Below the pieces are notes generated by a model. That model saw only the letters and a program-made list of their open reading frames with translations. It did not search any database and had not been told where the DNA came from. Both the position numbers and the translations under genes were made by a program. 64,000 nucleotides of DNA from Clostridium sp. CF012. Its GTDB lineage: Bacteria; Bacillota; Clostridia; Clostridiales; Clostridiaceae. How positions within the stretch are numbered: position 1 is the stretch's first letter; every line of letters begins with the position of its first letter. Below are positions 37,249-45,596 of this stretch, in pieces. The stretch is from contig NZ_JAHLEF010000006.1 in assembly GCF_018861755.1 (NCBI RefSeq), positions 62,001-126,000 on the forward strand, written 5' to 3'.

Positions 37249-37291
37249 AAAGTATATATTGCTTTAACGTATTTGAAGCGATATATACTTT
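37249..37291 (+). promoter_or_regulatory. 16-bp inverted repeat in the leader of the EIIC-like gene
   Basis: AAAGTATATATTGCTT and AAGCGATATATACTTT pair with one wobble around an 11-nt loop, followed by TTATTCTT, 55 nt before the start at 37347. It could be an operator or a weak attenuator. The rest of 37091-37346 shows no gene. Confidence 0.4.
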
Positions 37292-37346
37292 TATTCTTAT
37301 CTATTATCCGAAAATTTTTAGCAATTATATTTTAGGAGGAGATCTC

Positions 37347-38372
37347 ATGGAAAAATTCAAAATTCTTGTAAAAAAAGGACTTAAACGATATTTTTTAGAT
37401 GCCTTAAGCGCCATGGCATTAGGATTATTTGCTTCATTAATTATAGGACTAATCCTAAGTCAATTATCAAAAGTCCCTGGACTAGCATTCCTTAAAGAGT
37501 TTACAGCAATTATTTCAGCTAAATCCCCTGTAGTTGGCTGCGCTATTGGTGTAGCTGTAGCTTGGGGCTTAAAAGTTACCCCACTTGCCATGTTTTCCTC
37601 AGCTGCCACTGGTGCCTTCGGATATATGTACATGGGGGGCGGCCCTGTAGGAGCCTTCGTTGCTGCAGTAATAGGTGCAGAACTTGGAAACTTTGTGTCT
37701 GGAAAAACAAAACTTGATATTGTTATAGTTCCCATCGTTACTATTGTTACTGGAAGTATAGTAGGCAAATTTGTTGGACCTTACATCTCAGTCTTTATGA
37801 CAGATTTAGGTGCAGTAATAAACTCCGCTACAACCCTTATGCCTATCCCAATGGGTATTGCAGTATCTACACTAATGGGTCTGGCCCTTACCGCTCCAAT
37901 TAGCAGTGCCGCCATAGCAATTTCTCTTAATATGTCTGGCCTTGCAGCCGGCGCCGCCACTGTAGGTTGCAGTGCTCAAATGATAGGCTTTGCTGTAGCT
38001 AGCTATAGAGAAAATAAGATGAGTGGTCTAATATCTCAAGGGCTAGGTACCTCCATGCTACAAGTACCTAACATAATAAGGCGTCCTCAAGTTTGGATAC
38101 CCCCTACTTTAGCAGGTGCAATCCTAGGACCTTTTTCTACAACGATTTTTTCCATGAAAAATAATTCTCTAGGTGCAGGTATGGGCACCAGTGGCCTTGT
38201 AGGTCAATTCGGAACCTTAGCTGCTATGCAAGGCAGTGAACCTACCTCCATAATAGTTTTTAAAATAATACTTCTACACTTTATCGCCCCCGCAATCTTA
38301 ACCTTAATCTTCTCAGAATTCATGAGAAAAAAAGGGTGGATCAGAGACGGCGACCTAAAGCTAAACCTTTAA
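37347..38372 (+). CDS. PTS EIIC-like membrane permease (PF13303 type)
   Basis: A 341-residue protein with about ten hydrophobic segments rich in Gly, Ala and Ser, preceded by a basic N-terminus (MEKFKILVKKGLKRYFLDAL). GAMLFSSAATGAFGYMYMGG-type glycine-rich stretches and AAISLNMSGLAAGAATVGCS fit the PTS_EIIC_2 family. No EIIA or EIIB partner is adjacent, as is usual for this orphan family, and the substrate is unknown. TAGGAGGAGATCTC precedes the ATG. A strong terminator follows 45 nt downstream. Confidence 0.82.
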   Translation: MEKFKILVKKGLKRYFLDALSAMALGLFASLIIGLILSQLSKVPGLAFLKEFTAIISAKSPVVGCAIGVAVAWGLKVTPLAMFSSAATGAFGYMYMGGGPVGAFVAAVIGAELGNFVSGKTKLDIVIVPIVTIVTGSIVGKFVGPYISVFMTDLGAVINSATTLMPIPMGIAVSTLMGLALTAPISSAAIAISLNMSGLAAGAATVGCSAQMIGFAVASYRENKMSGLISQGLGTSMLQVPNIIRRPQVWIPPTLAGAILGPFSTTIFSMKNNSLGAGMGTSGLVGQFGTLAAMQGSEPTSIIVFKIILLHFIAPAILTLIFSEFMRKKGWIRDGDLKLNL

Positions 38373-38510
38373 GCTGGTGCCACCCACGTGGCAAGTGGCA
38401 TCTTTAGATTTAAGAAAGCTCCTAAAATACATAAATGTATTTTAGGAGCTTTTATTTTTCCTTCTAATATATGTGATACTTATTTGCAAAAATATTTTAG
38501 GCGGTAGCCT
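38373..38510 (+). repeat. Dispersed ~138-bp element, copy A
   Basis: Begins gctggtgccacccacgtggc directly after the EIIC stop, contains a 15-bp hairpin, and ends ttttaggcggtagcct. It aligns end to end with copy B at 40121-40259. The hairpin arms differ between copies by paired changes, so the stem is preserved. Confidence 0.75.
38417..38459 (+). terminator. Terminator of the EIIC-like gene (inside copy A)
   Basis: AGCTCCTAAAATACA, loop TAAA, and the perfect complement (38417-38450), then TTTATTTTT. A canonical intrinsic terminator on the plus strand. Confidence 0.85.
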
Positions 38511-38648
38511 GCAAGATTAAAAGTAACTTAATATAGGCATAATAAATAATAAAAACATATTAATACGTTTCTTACAATTTAATTATTTTATATGAATGTT
38601 TTATTTAAATCCAAATGTGATAAAATATAAATATGAGATGAAGCGTAC

Positions 38649-39110
38649 ATGCCAAAATAGATATTCCTTCAAAACGATTAATTCAGATAAGACCAGAAGA
38701 TAAAAATGGAAATGCCTGAAGATATTATAAAAAAAACAGTAGATGCTATAGATACTGTTGAAGATACCACCTTGAAAGCAGATCTTATGGCAGCCATGTC
38801 TATACTAGCCGGTTATAAGTTTTCAGAACATTTAGTTAAAAAATATGTAAGGAGGGAAGTACTTATGGAATCTCCACTTTATAACGAATGGATGGAAGAG
38901 GAAAGAAATGAAGCAACTGCTACTAATTCACAAAAATTTATAATTGAATCGTTAGCAGAAAGATTTGACATAGTTCCAAAAAAAACCAGAGAAAATATTG
39001 AAGAAATAAAGGATATAGTTATATTAACTGAATTATTTAGAAAATCCATTAGAGTTGCAACCATAGAGGATTTTCAAACTATATTAGATAAAGCCATCAA
39101 AAACAAATAA
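38649..39110 (+). pseudogene. Decayed Rpn-family (PD-(D/E)XK nuclease/transposase-like) gene
   Basis: ATG at 38649 begins M-P-K, then after a one-base shift reads IDIPSKRLIQIRPED, which looks like the start of clostridial Rpn-like proteins. The next open part (38706-39110, 134 residues) matches only their C-terminal region: LKADLMAAMSILAGYKFSEH, SPLYNEWMEEERNEA and a final helix-rich tail. The nuclease core is missing, so an internal deletion plus a frameshift is likely. The remaining reading frame has no good ribosome site. Rpn proteins promote recombination, and the locus lies beside duplicated segments. Family recognition is from memory of the motif pattern. Confidence 0.55.
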
Positions 39111-39146
39111 AGATATATGACTTATACTTCAAACTATACATTGCAA

Positions 39147-39177
39147 AATCCTTATATTTATTTATAGGGATTTTTTT
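39147..39177 (+). terminator. Terminator after the Rpn-like relic
   Basis: AATCCTTATA and TATAGGGATT pair (one wobble) around a 6-nt loop, followed by seven Ts. Confidence 0.65.
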
Positions 39178-39234
39178 ATTTGCATTTCAAATAAAAGGAG
39201 TATCTTTTAACACTCTTTCTAATACCACAGTCCA

Positions 39235-39389
39235 AAATTCTTTTAGGCGTTAGCCTACTTCACTTTTACATCTCCACTCCAATTACTATATATTCTTATA
39301 ACTTCATTTCTAGTCTTACCATATTCATAAACGCATATTACCATCATAGATATTAAATTAGGTACGCCAGTGCCTCTCTATCCCCTCTG
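39235..39389 (+). repeat. ~155-bp direct repeat, left copy
   Basis: From aattcttttaggcgttagcc to tgcctctctatcccctct. Nearly identical (only a handful of mismatches) to 40237-40391, in the same orientation. The two copies bracket the DUF4160/DUF2442 pair. Confidence 0.85.
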
Positions 39390-39458
39390 CCTTCTAGATT
39401 ATAAGAATGGCATTAGTATTAATTTTCGACCCAGTGACTTGCAATAAGAAGCGCTGTA

Positions 39459-39509
39459 AGATTTTTCTGTGAAAACAGAAAAATCTCTGCTTAATGCGGA
39501 GATTTTTTT
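39459..39509 (+). promoter_or_regulatory. Two overlapping, mutually exclusive hairpins upstream of the DUF4160 gene
   Basis: Hairpin 1 is AGATTTTTCTGT-GAAA-ACAGAAAAATCT (39459-39486). Hairpin 2 is AAATCTCTGC-TTAAT-GCGGAGATTT (39481-39505) followed by Ts. They share AAATCT, so they cannot both form. Hairpin 2 is terminator-like. It may be an attenuator, or simply a terminator of upstream transcription, 58 nt before the gene. Confidence 0.5.
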
Positions 39510-39567
39510 ATGAATATGGTATACTATAGTTATAATAATTTATAATCTAACATAGGAAGGTGATTGA

Positions 39568-39816
39568 ATGCCAGTTATTACAAGATTTTATGGTATAGTA
39601 ATAAAGATGTATCCAAATGACCATTTGCCACCTCATTTTCATGCGATTTACGGCGAATATGTAGGGTTAATAGATCTAAAAACTTTAGAAATGATAGAGG
39701 GAGATTTATCCAATAGGACGTTGAAATTAGTAAAAGAGTGGGCAGAAAGTTACCAAGATGAACTTATGCTAATATGGGATACAAAACAATTTAAAAAATT
39801 AGAAGGTCTCGAATAG
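39568..39816 (+). CDS. DUF4160 protein, toxin-antitoxin-like partner
   Basis: An 82-residue protein matching DUF4160 (PF13711): PVITRFYGIVIKMYPNDHLP, then PHFHAIYGEYVGLIDLKTLE and VKEWAESYQDELMLIWDT. DUF4160 and DUF2442 genes occur together in many bacteria and are proposed type II toxin-antitoxin pairs, though which one is toxic is not settled. GGAAGG lies before the ATG. It is 4 to 13 nt from the next gene, so the pair is cotranscribed. Confidence 0.88.
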   Translation: MPVITRFYGIVIKMYPNDHLPPHFHAIYGEYVGLIDLKTLEMIEGDLSNRTLKLVKEWAESYQDELMLIWDTKQFKKLEGLE

Positions 39817-39829
39817 TGAGGTGAAGGTT

Positions 39830-40090
39830 ATGTATAGTCCTAAAATAGTTAAAATTAAACCAAATTCAGAAAGATATAGCATTATAATCTTATTTAGTGA
39901 CGGCATAACAAAAGAAGTAGATATGCTTCAAAAATTAAATGAAGAATTCTATTTTGACATAAAAGATAAAAATCGATTTGAACAGGTCGAGATTGATAAT
40001 GGAGGATATGGTATTAGTTGGAACGATGATGTTGACATGAGTGAATTTGAACTTTGGAACATTGGAGATGAAATAGATTACAAGTGGTAA
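39830..40090 (+). CDS. DUF2442 protein, toxin-antitoxin-like partner
   Basis: An 86-residue protein of the DUF2442 family (PF10387): PKIVKIKPNSERYSIIILFS, DGITKEVDM, and the C-terminal IDNGGYGISWNDDVDMSEFE with LWNIG. ATG 39830 is preferred because GAGG is 8 nt upstream. GTG 39821, nine bases earlier, is the alternative. It forms the second half of the DUF4160/DUF2442 pair, enclosed by 155-bp direct repeats. Confidence 0.87.
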   Translation: MYSPKIVKIKPNSERYSIIILFSDGITKEVDMLQKLNEEFYFDIKDKNRFEQVEIDNGGYGISWNDDVDMSEFELWNIGDEIDYKW

Positions 40091-40120
40091 TTTCTATAAT
40101 ATCCACCTATTAACAACCTC

Positions 40121-40259
40121 CCTAGTGCTACCCACGTGGCAAGTGGCATGTTTAAAGTTAAGAAAGCCCCTATAATACATGAATGTATTATAGGGGCTTT
40201 TGTTTTTTTCCTTCTAATATAGGCTATACTTATTTGAAAATTCTTTTAGGCGTTAGCCT
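40121..40259 (+). repeat. Dispersed ~138-bp element, copy B
   Basis: Aligns with copy A at 38373-38510: shared cccacgtggcaagtggca, hairpin, ccttctaatat and ttaggcgttagcct. The stem bases differ from copy A in a compensatory way (CTCC/GGAG versus CCCC/GGGG). Confidence 0.75.
40165..40209 (+). terminator. Terminator of the DUF2442 gene (inside copy B)
   Basis: AGCCCCTATAATACA, loop TGAA, and its perfect complement (40165-40198), followed by TTTTGTTTTTTT. Confidence 0.8.
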
Positions 40260-40391
40260 ACTTCACTTTTACATCTCCACTCCAATTACTATATATTCTT
40301 ATAACTTCATTTCTAGTCTTACCACATTCATAAACGCATAATACCATCATAGATATTAATTTAGGTACGCCAGTGCCTCTCTCTCCCCTCT
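40237..40391 (+). repeat. ~155-bp direct repeat, right copy
   Basis: Second copy of the 39235-39389 segment, in the same orientation. It ends at the 3' end of the 677-residue ABC protein gene, where its last bases (40390-40391) are part of that gene's stop region. Confidence 0.85.
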
Positions 40392-42423
40392 AATTCTTCC
40401 CTTCCATATACTGTAGCTTATATAAATTGCTATACAAGCCTTGTTTTTCAACTAATTCCGCGTGGTTTCCTATTTCCTTTATCCTACCTTTATGCATCAC
40501 TATTATCTTATCTGCATTTTTAATAGTAGATAACCTATGGGCCACAATAATTGTAGTACGATTTATCGTAAGCTTATTTAAAGCATCTTGAATTAAACTT
40601 TCAGTTTCAGTATCTATATTAGAAGTAGCTTCATCTAATACTAATATGGGTGGATCAAAAGCTATAGCTCTTGCAAAGGCTATTAGCTGCCTTTGACCTT
40701 GTGAAAAAGTTGAACCTCTTTCATTAACAGGGGCAGAATATTTCTCGGGCAATCTTTCAATGAACTTATCAGCATTCACATATCTACAAGCTTTTATTAT
40801 ATCCTCATCAGAAATGTTTTGATTATTTAGACGTACGTTGCCTTTTATGTCCCCCGCAAAGAGAAATACATCCTGAAGCACTGTAGCTATGTTCTCACGT
40901 AGCTCTTCTTTTCTCATATGCTTTATATTATGTCCATCCACCAATATTTCACCCTTTTGAATATCATATAGCCTAGTTATAAGGTTTATAATAGAGGTTT
41001 TTCCCGCACCTGTAGCTCCAACAAAGGCTATTTTCTCACCAATTTGTATGTTGAAACTAACATCCTTTAATACCCAATCTTCATCCTTATATGCAAACCA
41101 AACATTTTTAAACTCTATATTCCCTTTAAGTCTATCCACTTCCACTGGATTTTTAATATTATTAATTTTTTCCTGATTATCCATAAGCATAAAAATTCTT
41201 TCTGAGGATGCCATGGAGGATTGGAGTATATCGTATTTTTCTGTTAAGTCAAATATAGGCTGGAAAAATTGCATTAAATAACTTATGAAAACGAAAAGCA
41301 CTCCTAGTTTTATATTTCCATCAATTGCTCTTATTCCACCAAACCATAAAAGTACTGCTAAGGTTAATGAGGAGAACAAATCCATGGTTGGCCTAAAGAT
41401 TGCAAATACTTTTATTTGATCCATGGTAGCCTGCTTATAAGCTTTATTTACCTCTGCAAATTCCTTATACTTTTTCTCTTCTTTTCCAAAGACCTGAACA
41501 GTTTTCATACCAGATATATTTTCTGATATGGATGAATTTATTCTTGCAAGTCTTGCTCTTACTTTTCTATAAGCTTCCCTGTCATATTTTTTGAACAGGT
41601 AAGCCGTGAATATCACAAAGGGTAGTGCCCCTACAGTAATTAGTGCTAACTTGACATCTAGTATGAACATAGCTATAACTATTCCCACTAGCATAAACAA
41701 ATCCTTAAATAAATTAACAAGGACTGCTGTGTACATTTCATTTAGCGTTTCCACATCATTTGTTACCCTAGTCACAAGGCGCCCCACTGGGTTTTTATCA
41801 AAGAAGGATAATGATAAGCCCTCTACCTGCTTAAATACCGCTTCCCTAATGCTAAACACAATCTTTTGCCCCGTATACTGCAATATGTATGTCTGAATAT
41901 AATTAAGTATAAAAATCAGAATAGCTATTATTACAATATATACTGCAGTTTTTATAACCTCCTGGGCATCCGTTTTTCTTAGTATTTTCAAATCCGCAGG
42001 CTTTATAATATCTGCCTTATAGGAAGCGCCTCCTTGCGTAAACCTATCAACTTTTATACTAAATTCAGTGTTTTCTTGTACTTTTGCATGGATTATATAG
42101 TAACTGTTATTATGATATACCATAGAGGAGGGTTCACCAACTCTATAATATCCTTGAACTACATACTTATCGCCCAGAGGGATACTATTCTTCAGAGGCT
42201 TTGACACAATGGTGTAGACTTTATTGTAACCCATTAGATTATTATCTATAGCATTCTTTATGAGGTAGGGGCGAGCTAAATCCATAGCTGTTACTATTAA
42301 CATTATAAATATCACGAGTATTATGTACCACTTGTATGGTTTTGCAAATTTTAGAAGGCGCCTCATAAGCTTTGAATCATATTCCTTAGTAATATTCTCT
42401 TCCTCATTATTATAGTTTTCCAT
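40390..42423 (-). CDS. Heterodimeric ABC exporter subunit with extracellular insertion (BmrD-like)
   Basis: A 677-residue half-transporter. Between the first two membrane helices lies a ~95-residue external insertion (about 68-162), as in B. subtilis BmrD/YheH. The nucleotide-binding domain has Walker A GATGAGKTS, signature STFSQGQRQLIAFARAI and a canonical Walker B with Glu (LVLDEATSNIDTETE), so this subunit supplies the competent catalytic site residues. The start overlaps the upstream ABC gene by 14 nt, implying coupled translation and a 1:1 complex. Substrates are probably drugs or lipophilic compounds, by family. Confidence 0.9.
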   Translation of the reverse strand: MENYNNEEENITKEYDSKLMRRLLKFAKPYKWYIILVIFIMLIVTAMDLARPYLIKNAIDNNLMGYNKVYTIVSKPLKNSIPLGDKYVVQGYYRVGEPSSMVYHNNSYYIIHAKVQENTEFSIKVDRFTQGGASYKADIIKPADLKILRKTDAQEVIKTAVYIVIIAILIFILNYIQTYILQYTGQKIVFSIREAVFKQVEGLSLSFFDKNPVGRLVTRVTNDVETLNEMYTAVLVNLFKDLFMLVGIVIAMFILDVKLALITVGALPFVIFTAYLFKKYDREAYRKVRARLARINSSISENISGMKTVQVFGKEEKKYKEFAEVNKAYKQATMDQIKVFAIFRPTMDLFSSLTLAVLLWFGGIRAIDGNIKLGVLFVFISYLMQFFQPIFDLTEKYDILQSSMASSERIFMLMDNQEKINNIKNPVEVDRLKGNIEFKNVWFAYKDEDWVLKDVSFNIQIGEKIAFVGATGAGKTSIINLITRLYDIQKGEILVDGHNIKHMRKEELRENIATVLQDVFLFAGDIKGNVRLNNQNISDEDIIKACRYVNADKFIERLPEKYSAPVNERGSTFSQGQRQLIAFARAIAFDPPILVLDEATSNIDTETESLIQDALNKLTINRTTIIVAHRLSTIKNADKIIVMHKGRIKEIGNHAELVEKQGLYSNLYKLQYMEGKN

Positions 42424-44179
42424 TAGCTTCCACCTCCTCCACCGATTGTATTTGCTGTTCTATAAGCTGTTTTTCATAAATATCTTTGTATATACCAACT
42501 TCGTGTGTAAGCTCTGCGTGAGTTCCTCTTTGAATTATTTCTCCCTCTTCCATCACTATTATTGTATCTGCATCCTTCACTGCTGAAATTCTGTGAGATA
42601 TTATAATAGAGGTTTTTTCCTTCATTATTCTTTTTAGGTTTTGAAGTATTTTAACCTCCGTTTTAGCATCTACTGCAGATAAGCAATCATCTAAAATCAA
42701 TATGTCTGGATTTTTAATAAGAGCCCTTGCTATAGAGGTCCTTTGTTTCTGTCCTCCGGATAAGGTTACTCCCCTTTCTCCAACAATGGTTTCAAAGCCC
42801 ATAGGGAAATCCATTATATTGTCATAAATGTCTGCGTCTTTAGTGCTTTGAGTTATTTTATCCATATCTAATTCCTCAAAGGCTAAATTTATATTCTCTG
42901 ATATTATATTAGAAAATAAGAAGGAGTCTTGAGATACAAAACCTATATTTTCTCTTAATGTATTTAATGGAATCCTATTTATATCTTCATTATTTATAAA
43001 AATTTTACCATCTTCTACGTTATAAAGCCTTAGGAGTAATTCCACCAAGGTGGTTTTACTACTACCTGTGCGGCCTACTATCCCTAATGTTTGTCCTGAC
43101 TTTACAGTTAAACTAATATTAGTTAAGGCTGGCTTTTCCATAGTTTTATACTTAAAGCTAAGATTACTTATAACAATATCGCCTTTAAGTGTTGCTGTCG
43201 GATTAGTGTTCACATCAAAAATTTCAGGTTTTTCTTTTAGAATTTTTTCTATTCGCTCTAGCGACGCAAACCCTCTTTGAATAAGATTAATTACCCAACC
43301 TATAGCCATCATTGGCCAAATTAGATTGGCAAGATACATATTAAAAGCTATAAACTCCCCTAGTGATATGTTTCCGTAAATTACATATACTCCGCCTAGG
43401 GCCACTAATAATACAAGTCCCAGAGATGCAATAAATTCAACTAACGGTGAGAATAATCCCCATATTCTAATAAGGGACATATTAGCTTTAAAATTATTAG
43501 TGTTTTCTACATCAAACTTTTGAAACTCACTTTCTTCTTGTACAAAGGATTTAATAATTCTAATGCCTGAGAAGTTTTCTTGAACCATATCCGTAAGCTT
43601 TGAGAAGGCTTCTTGAACTACCGTGAATTTTCTGTGCATTACCTTACCAAATTTAAGTGATACTATACTTACAAAAGGAAGTGGCAAAAGAGATAATAGC
43701 GTAAGCCGTACATTTATGCTAAGCATAATGACAATAGTTGCTATAGTTAGAACTATGGCATCTATGATCATAATTACACCCTGCCCTAGAGCCATTCTCA
43801 CCGCATTAAGGTCATTAGTGGCTAGCGCCATTAGATCTCCTGTCTTATTATCATCATAAAAGTTAGTAGACAAACTTTGCAAATGGGTGAAAAATTTGTT
43901 TCTTATATCGTATTCCACATATCTTGAACTACCCACAATGAAAATTCTCCACACATATCTACCTATTGCCATAAGAGCTGCAACCAAAACTATAAGTAAT
44001 ATGAATTTTAATAGTAAACCTTTACTTGCTGTACCATTTGAAATATTGTCTGTTATAACTCCTATTAATTTCGGTGGTATTAGCTGACATATATCAACTA
44101 TTATTAAAAATACAATTCCAAATAAATACCTTTTTCTATAATCGTAGGTGTATTTAAAAAGCTCTCTGATTTTTTTCAT
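42410..44179 (-). CDS. Heterodimeric ABC exporter subunit with degenerate catalytic site (BmrC-like)
   Basis: A 589-residue half-transporter with six membrane helices and a nucleotide-binding domain. Walker A is GRTGSSKTT. The signature is TLSGGQKQRTSIARAL. The Walker B end is LILDDCLSAVD, with Asp in place of the catalytic Glu. This is the typical degenerate half of BmrCD/LmrCD-type heterodimers. ATG 44179 is chosen because GAGGGGG lies 5 nt upstream. The longer open frame (to 44245) would read through a long palindrome and is not credible. A BmrB-like leader peptide was not found upstream. Confidence 0.92.
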   Translation of the reverse strand: MKKIRELFKYTYDYRKRYLFGIVFLIIVDICQLIPPKLIGVITDNISNGTASKGLLLKFILLIVLVAALMAIGRYVWRIFIVGSSRYVEYDIRNKFFTHLQSLSTNFYDDNKTGDLMALATNDLNAVRMALGQGVIMIIDAIVLTIATIVIMLSINVRLTLLSLLPLPFVSIVSLKFGKVMHRKFTVVQEAFSKLTDMVQENFSGIRIIKSFVQEESEFQKFDVENTNNFKANMSLIRIWGLFSPLVEFIASLGLVLLVALGGVYVIYGNISLGEFIAFNMYLANLIWPMMAIGWVINLIQRGFASLERIEKILKEKPEIFDVNTNPTATLKGDIVISNLSFKYKTMEKPALTNISLTVKSGQTLGIVGRTGSSKTTLVELLLRLYNVEDGKIFINNEDINRIPLNTLRENIGFVSQDSFLFSNIISENINLAFEELDMDKITQSTKDADIYDNIMDFPMGFETIVGERGVTLSGGQKQRTSIARALIKNPDILILDDCLSAVDAKTEVKILQNLKRIMKEKTSIIISHRISAVKDADTIIVMEEGEIIQRGTHAELTHEVGIYKDIYEKQLIEQQIQSVEEVEANGKL

Positions 44180-44226
44180 GTTTTCCCCCTCTTCTAGACT
44201 GGTGCCATGATTGGTTCTCCCGGGCT

Positions 44227-44285
44227 GGTGCCATCCACGTGGCAAGTGGCAAGTTTACACTTGCCACTTGCACTTGGATGGCACC
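44227..44285. repeat. Long near-perfect palindrome related to elements A and B
   Basis: Left arm 44227-44254 and right arm 44259-44285 pair over about 27 bp with one bulge and one mismatch around a 4-nt loop. The left arm shares GGTGCCA..CCACGTGGCAAG with elements A and B. It lies about 50 nt upstream of the ABC start. A partial ctggtgccat also precedes it near 44209. It could be a mobile hairpin remnant or a regulatory structure. Confidence 0.75.
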
Positions 44286-44294
44286 GTTGACTAG

Positions 44295-44370
44295 GATGAC
44301 ATTATGTTTAGACACTCTAATTAAATTTCATATGTAATATCTTCTATATTTATCTTTTAATTCCTTCTTA
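44295..44370 (+). repeat. 76-bp direct repeat, copy D1
   Basis: gatgacattatgtttagaca through ttccttctta. Repeated nearly exactly at 45133-45208. Confidence 0.85.
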
Positions 44371-44421
44371 TTTTTAATGTTTTTGAAAGATTTTTTTCAA
44401 AGCACAAATGCTGGACGTACA

Positions 44422-44452
44422 GAAAACTACCGAAATATTTTCGGTAGTTTTC
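44422..44452. terminator. Perfect 14-bp hairpin downstream of the 94-residue protein gene
   Basis: GAAAACTACCGAAA pairs with TTTCGGTAGTTTTC across a 3-nt loop. It lies 124 nt beyond the stop at 44576. The T tail is short, so a terminator call is tentative. The rest of 44371-44575 shows no gene. Confidence 0.45.
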
Positions 44453-44575
44453 ACTTAATGGCTATCGCCAAGTTTTTTTGTTTTTATTGTTTTCCTATTT
44501 ATCCCGCTTTTCAACCCAAACTTTACATATACTAAGTCCGGATCAAGTGTAGCATTTTCGCCTTGCAAATAGAAT

Positions 44576-44860
44576 TTATTTTACGGCTCTGCTTTCATTA
44601 ATTACATTGCCTATCTTATTAATTATTCCCTCTGTATGTGCAATTTTATAAGTAATATTATCAATCTCTGCTTTATGTATAATAGTATTACTGTGCTCAA
44701 TAGCCTTTACAACAGAAAATATTTCATCCTGCCTTATTTCCATATTCTTTTGGCTTTCTTTCATACTATTTTGGCTTTCTTTCATACCATTTTGGCTTTC
44801 TTCTATAGCATCTAATTTCTTCATCAACATTTCGAACATTTTCTTTGTTTCATTATCCAT
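44576..44860 (-). CDS. Small coiled-coil protein, unknown function
   Basis: A 94-residue, Cys-free, charged protein. Residues 8-42 are heptad-like, with three direct repeats of the type ESQNGMK/ESQNSMK/ESQKNME. The C-terminal half (HKAEIDNITYKIAHTEGIIN) is also helical. GGCGGTGAT lies just before the ATG. Similar short repeat-bearing coiled-coil proteins are found singly in clostridia, but I do not know a function. It lies between direct repeat D1 and a broken padR copy, in the same duplicated interval as the UPF0175/DUF3368 pair. Confidence 0.6.
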   Translation of the reverse strand: MDNETKKMFEMLMKKLDAIEESQNGMKESQNSMKESQKNMEIRQDEIFSVVKAIEHSNTIIHKAEIDNITYKIAHTEGIINKIGNVINESRAVK

Positions 44861-44910
44861 TCTAAATCACCGCCATTATTTTAATTTTCAAGTAAAGTAA
44901 TTATAACATA

Positions 44911-45132
44911 CAAAAGAGCTGCAAGCTAAATTCACCTGCTGCTCTTTATTTTATAATATGTTATTTATATAAATCACTATAAATTATCTTAAATACCTCC
45001 AAAGCTTCTTCAATCTTATCTTGCAATAGGTATTTTTTATTTTCTAATTGCCCTTTACCGACCTCGGTGATTTTATAAATTTTCTGTGCTTTCTTCGCGC
45101 TACTCCATTCACCAACCTAGTCTCGCCTAAAC
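44911..45132 (-). pseudogene. Broken duplicate of the 3' end of the padR gene
   Basis: 44911-45117 repeats 46216-46422 (207 bp, a few mismatches), covering the padR terminator and C-terminal codons. It then jumps to a 15-bp match with 46532-46546, so 109 bp of the parent are missing. There is no start and no complete domain. In this copy the terminator stem has a T-T mismatch, consistent with decay. Confidence 0.85.
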
Positions 45133-45208
45133 GATGACATTATGTTTAGACACTCTAATTAAATTTCATATGTAATATCTTCTATATTTTTCTTTTAATT
45201 CCTTCTTA
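45133..45208 (+). repeat. 76-bp direct repeat, copy D2
   Basis: Second copy of 44295-44370, directly joined to the broken padR copy and ending 95 nt before the UPF0175 gene, so it may contribute to that gene's promoter region. Confidence 0.85.
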
Positions 45209-45302
45209 CTTTATAAATAATAGTGTGAGTTTTATTTTTGTTTTAAAAAATAAGAAAGATGATATAATATATAATAATAGTGATTTAAAGTGAGGTGTTA
45301 AT

Positions 45303-45596
45303 GTGAATACACAACCAACTACGTTTGAAGTAACTTTACCAGAAGAGCTTATTCCTTTTTTAGATAAAATTTCTGGTGAGTCTATAGACCAAAAGGTTAG
45401 GCTAGCTCTTGCGCTAAATTTATTTATCAATAAGACAGTAACATTAGAAAAAGCAGCTGAACTTTCGGGTTTATTACTTTTAGATTTTATGGATGTACTT
45501 CAAGAACAAGGAGTCCCTTGGGGAGAATATACTGATGAGCATAAAAAACAAGACGATTTAGTTATAAAAAAGATGTTAAAGGAGATAGGTCACTAG
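45303..45596 (+). CDS. UPF0175 family protein, probable antitoxin
   Basis: A 97-residue protein of UPF0175 (PF03683): FEVTLPEELIPFLDKISGE, LALALNLFINKTVTLEKAAE, and the final LLDFMDVLQEQGVPWGEYT. This family forms small DNA-binding-type helices and is frequently encoded just upstream of DUF3368 PIN-like proteins. The start is GTG 45303 with GAGG 7 nt upstream; the ATG two bases earlier is out of frame. The downstream gene begins at the next base, so the pair is translationally coupled. Confidence 0.88.
   Translation: MNTQPTTFEVTLPEELIPFLDKISGESIDQKVRLALALNLFINKTVTLEKAAELSGLLLLDFMDVLQEQGVPWGEYTDEHKKQDDLVIKKMLKEIGH

Noticed and set aside
44180-44245. 22 extra N-terminal codons on the BmrC-like gene
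   Set aside because: They would translate the palindrome region; a strong ribosome site precedes the internal ATG at 44179.
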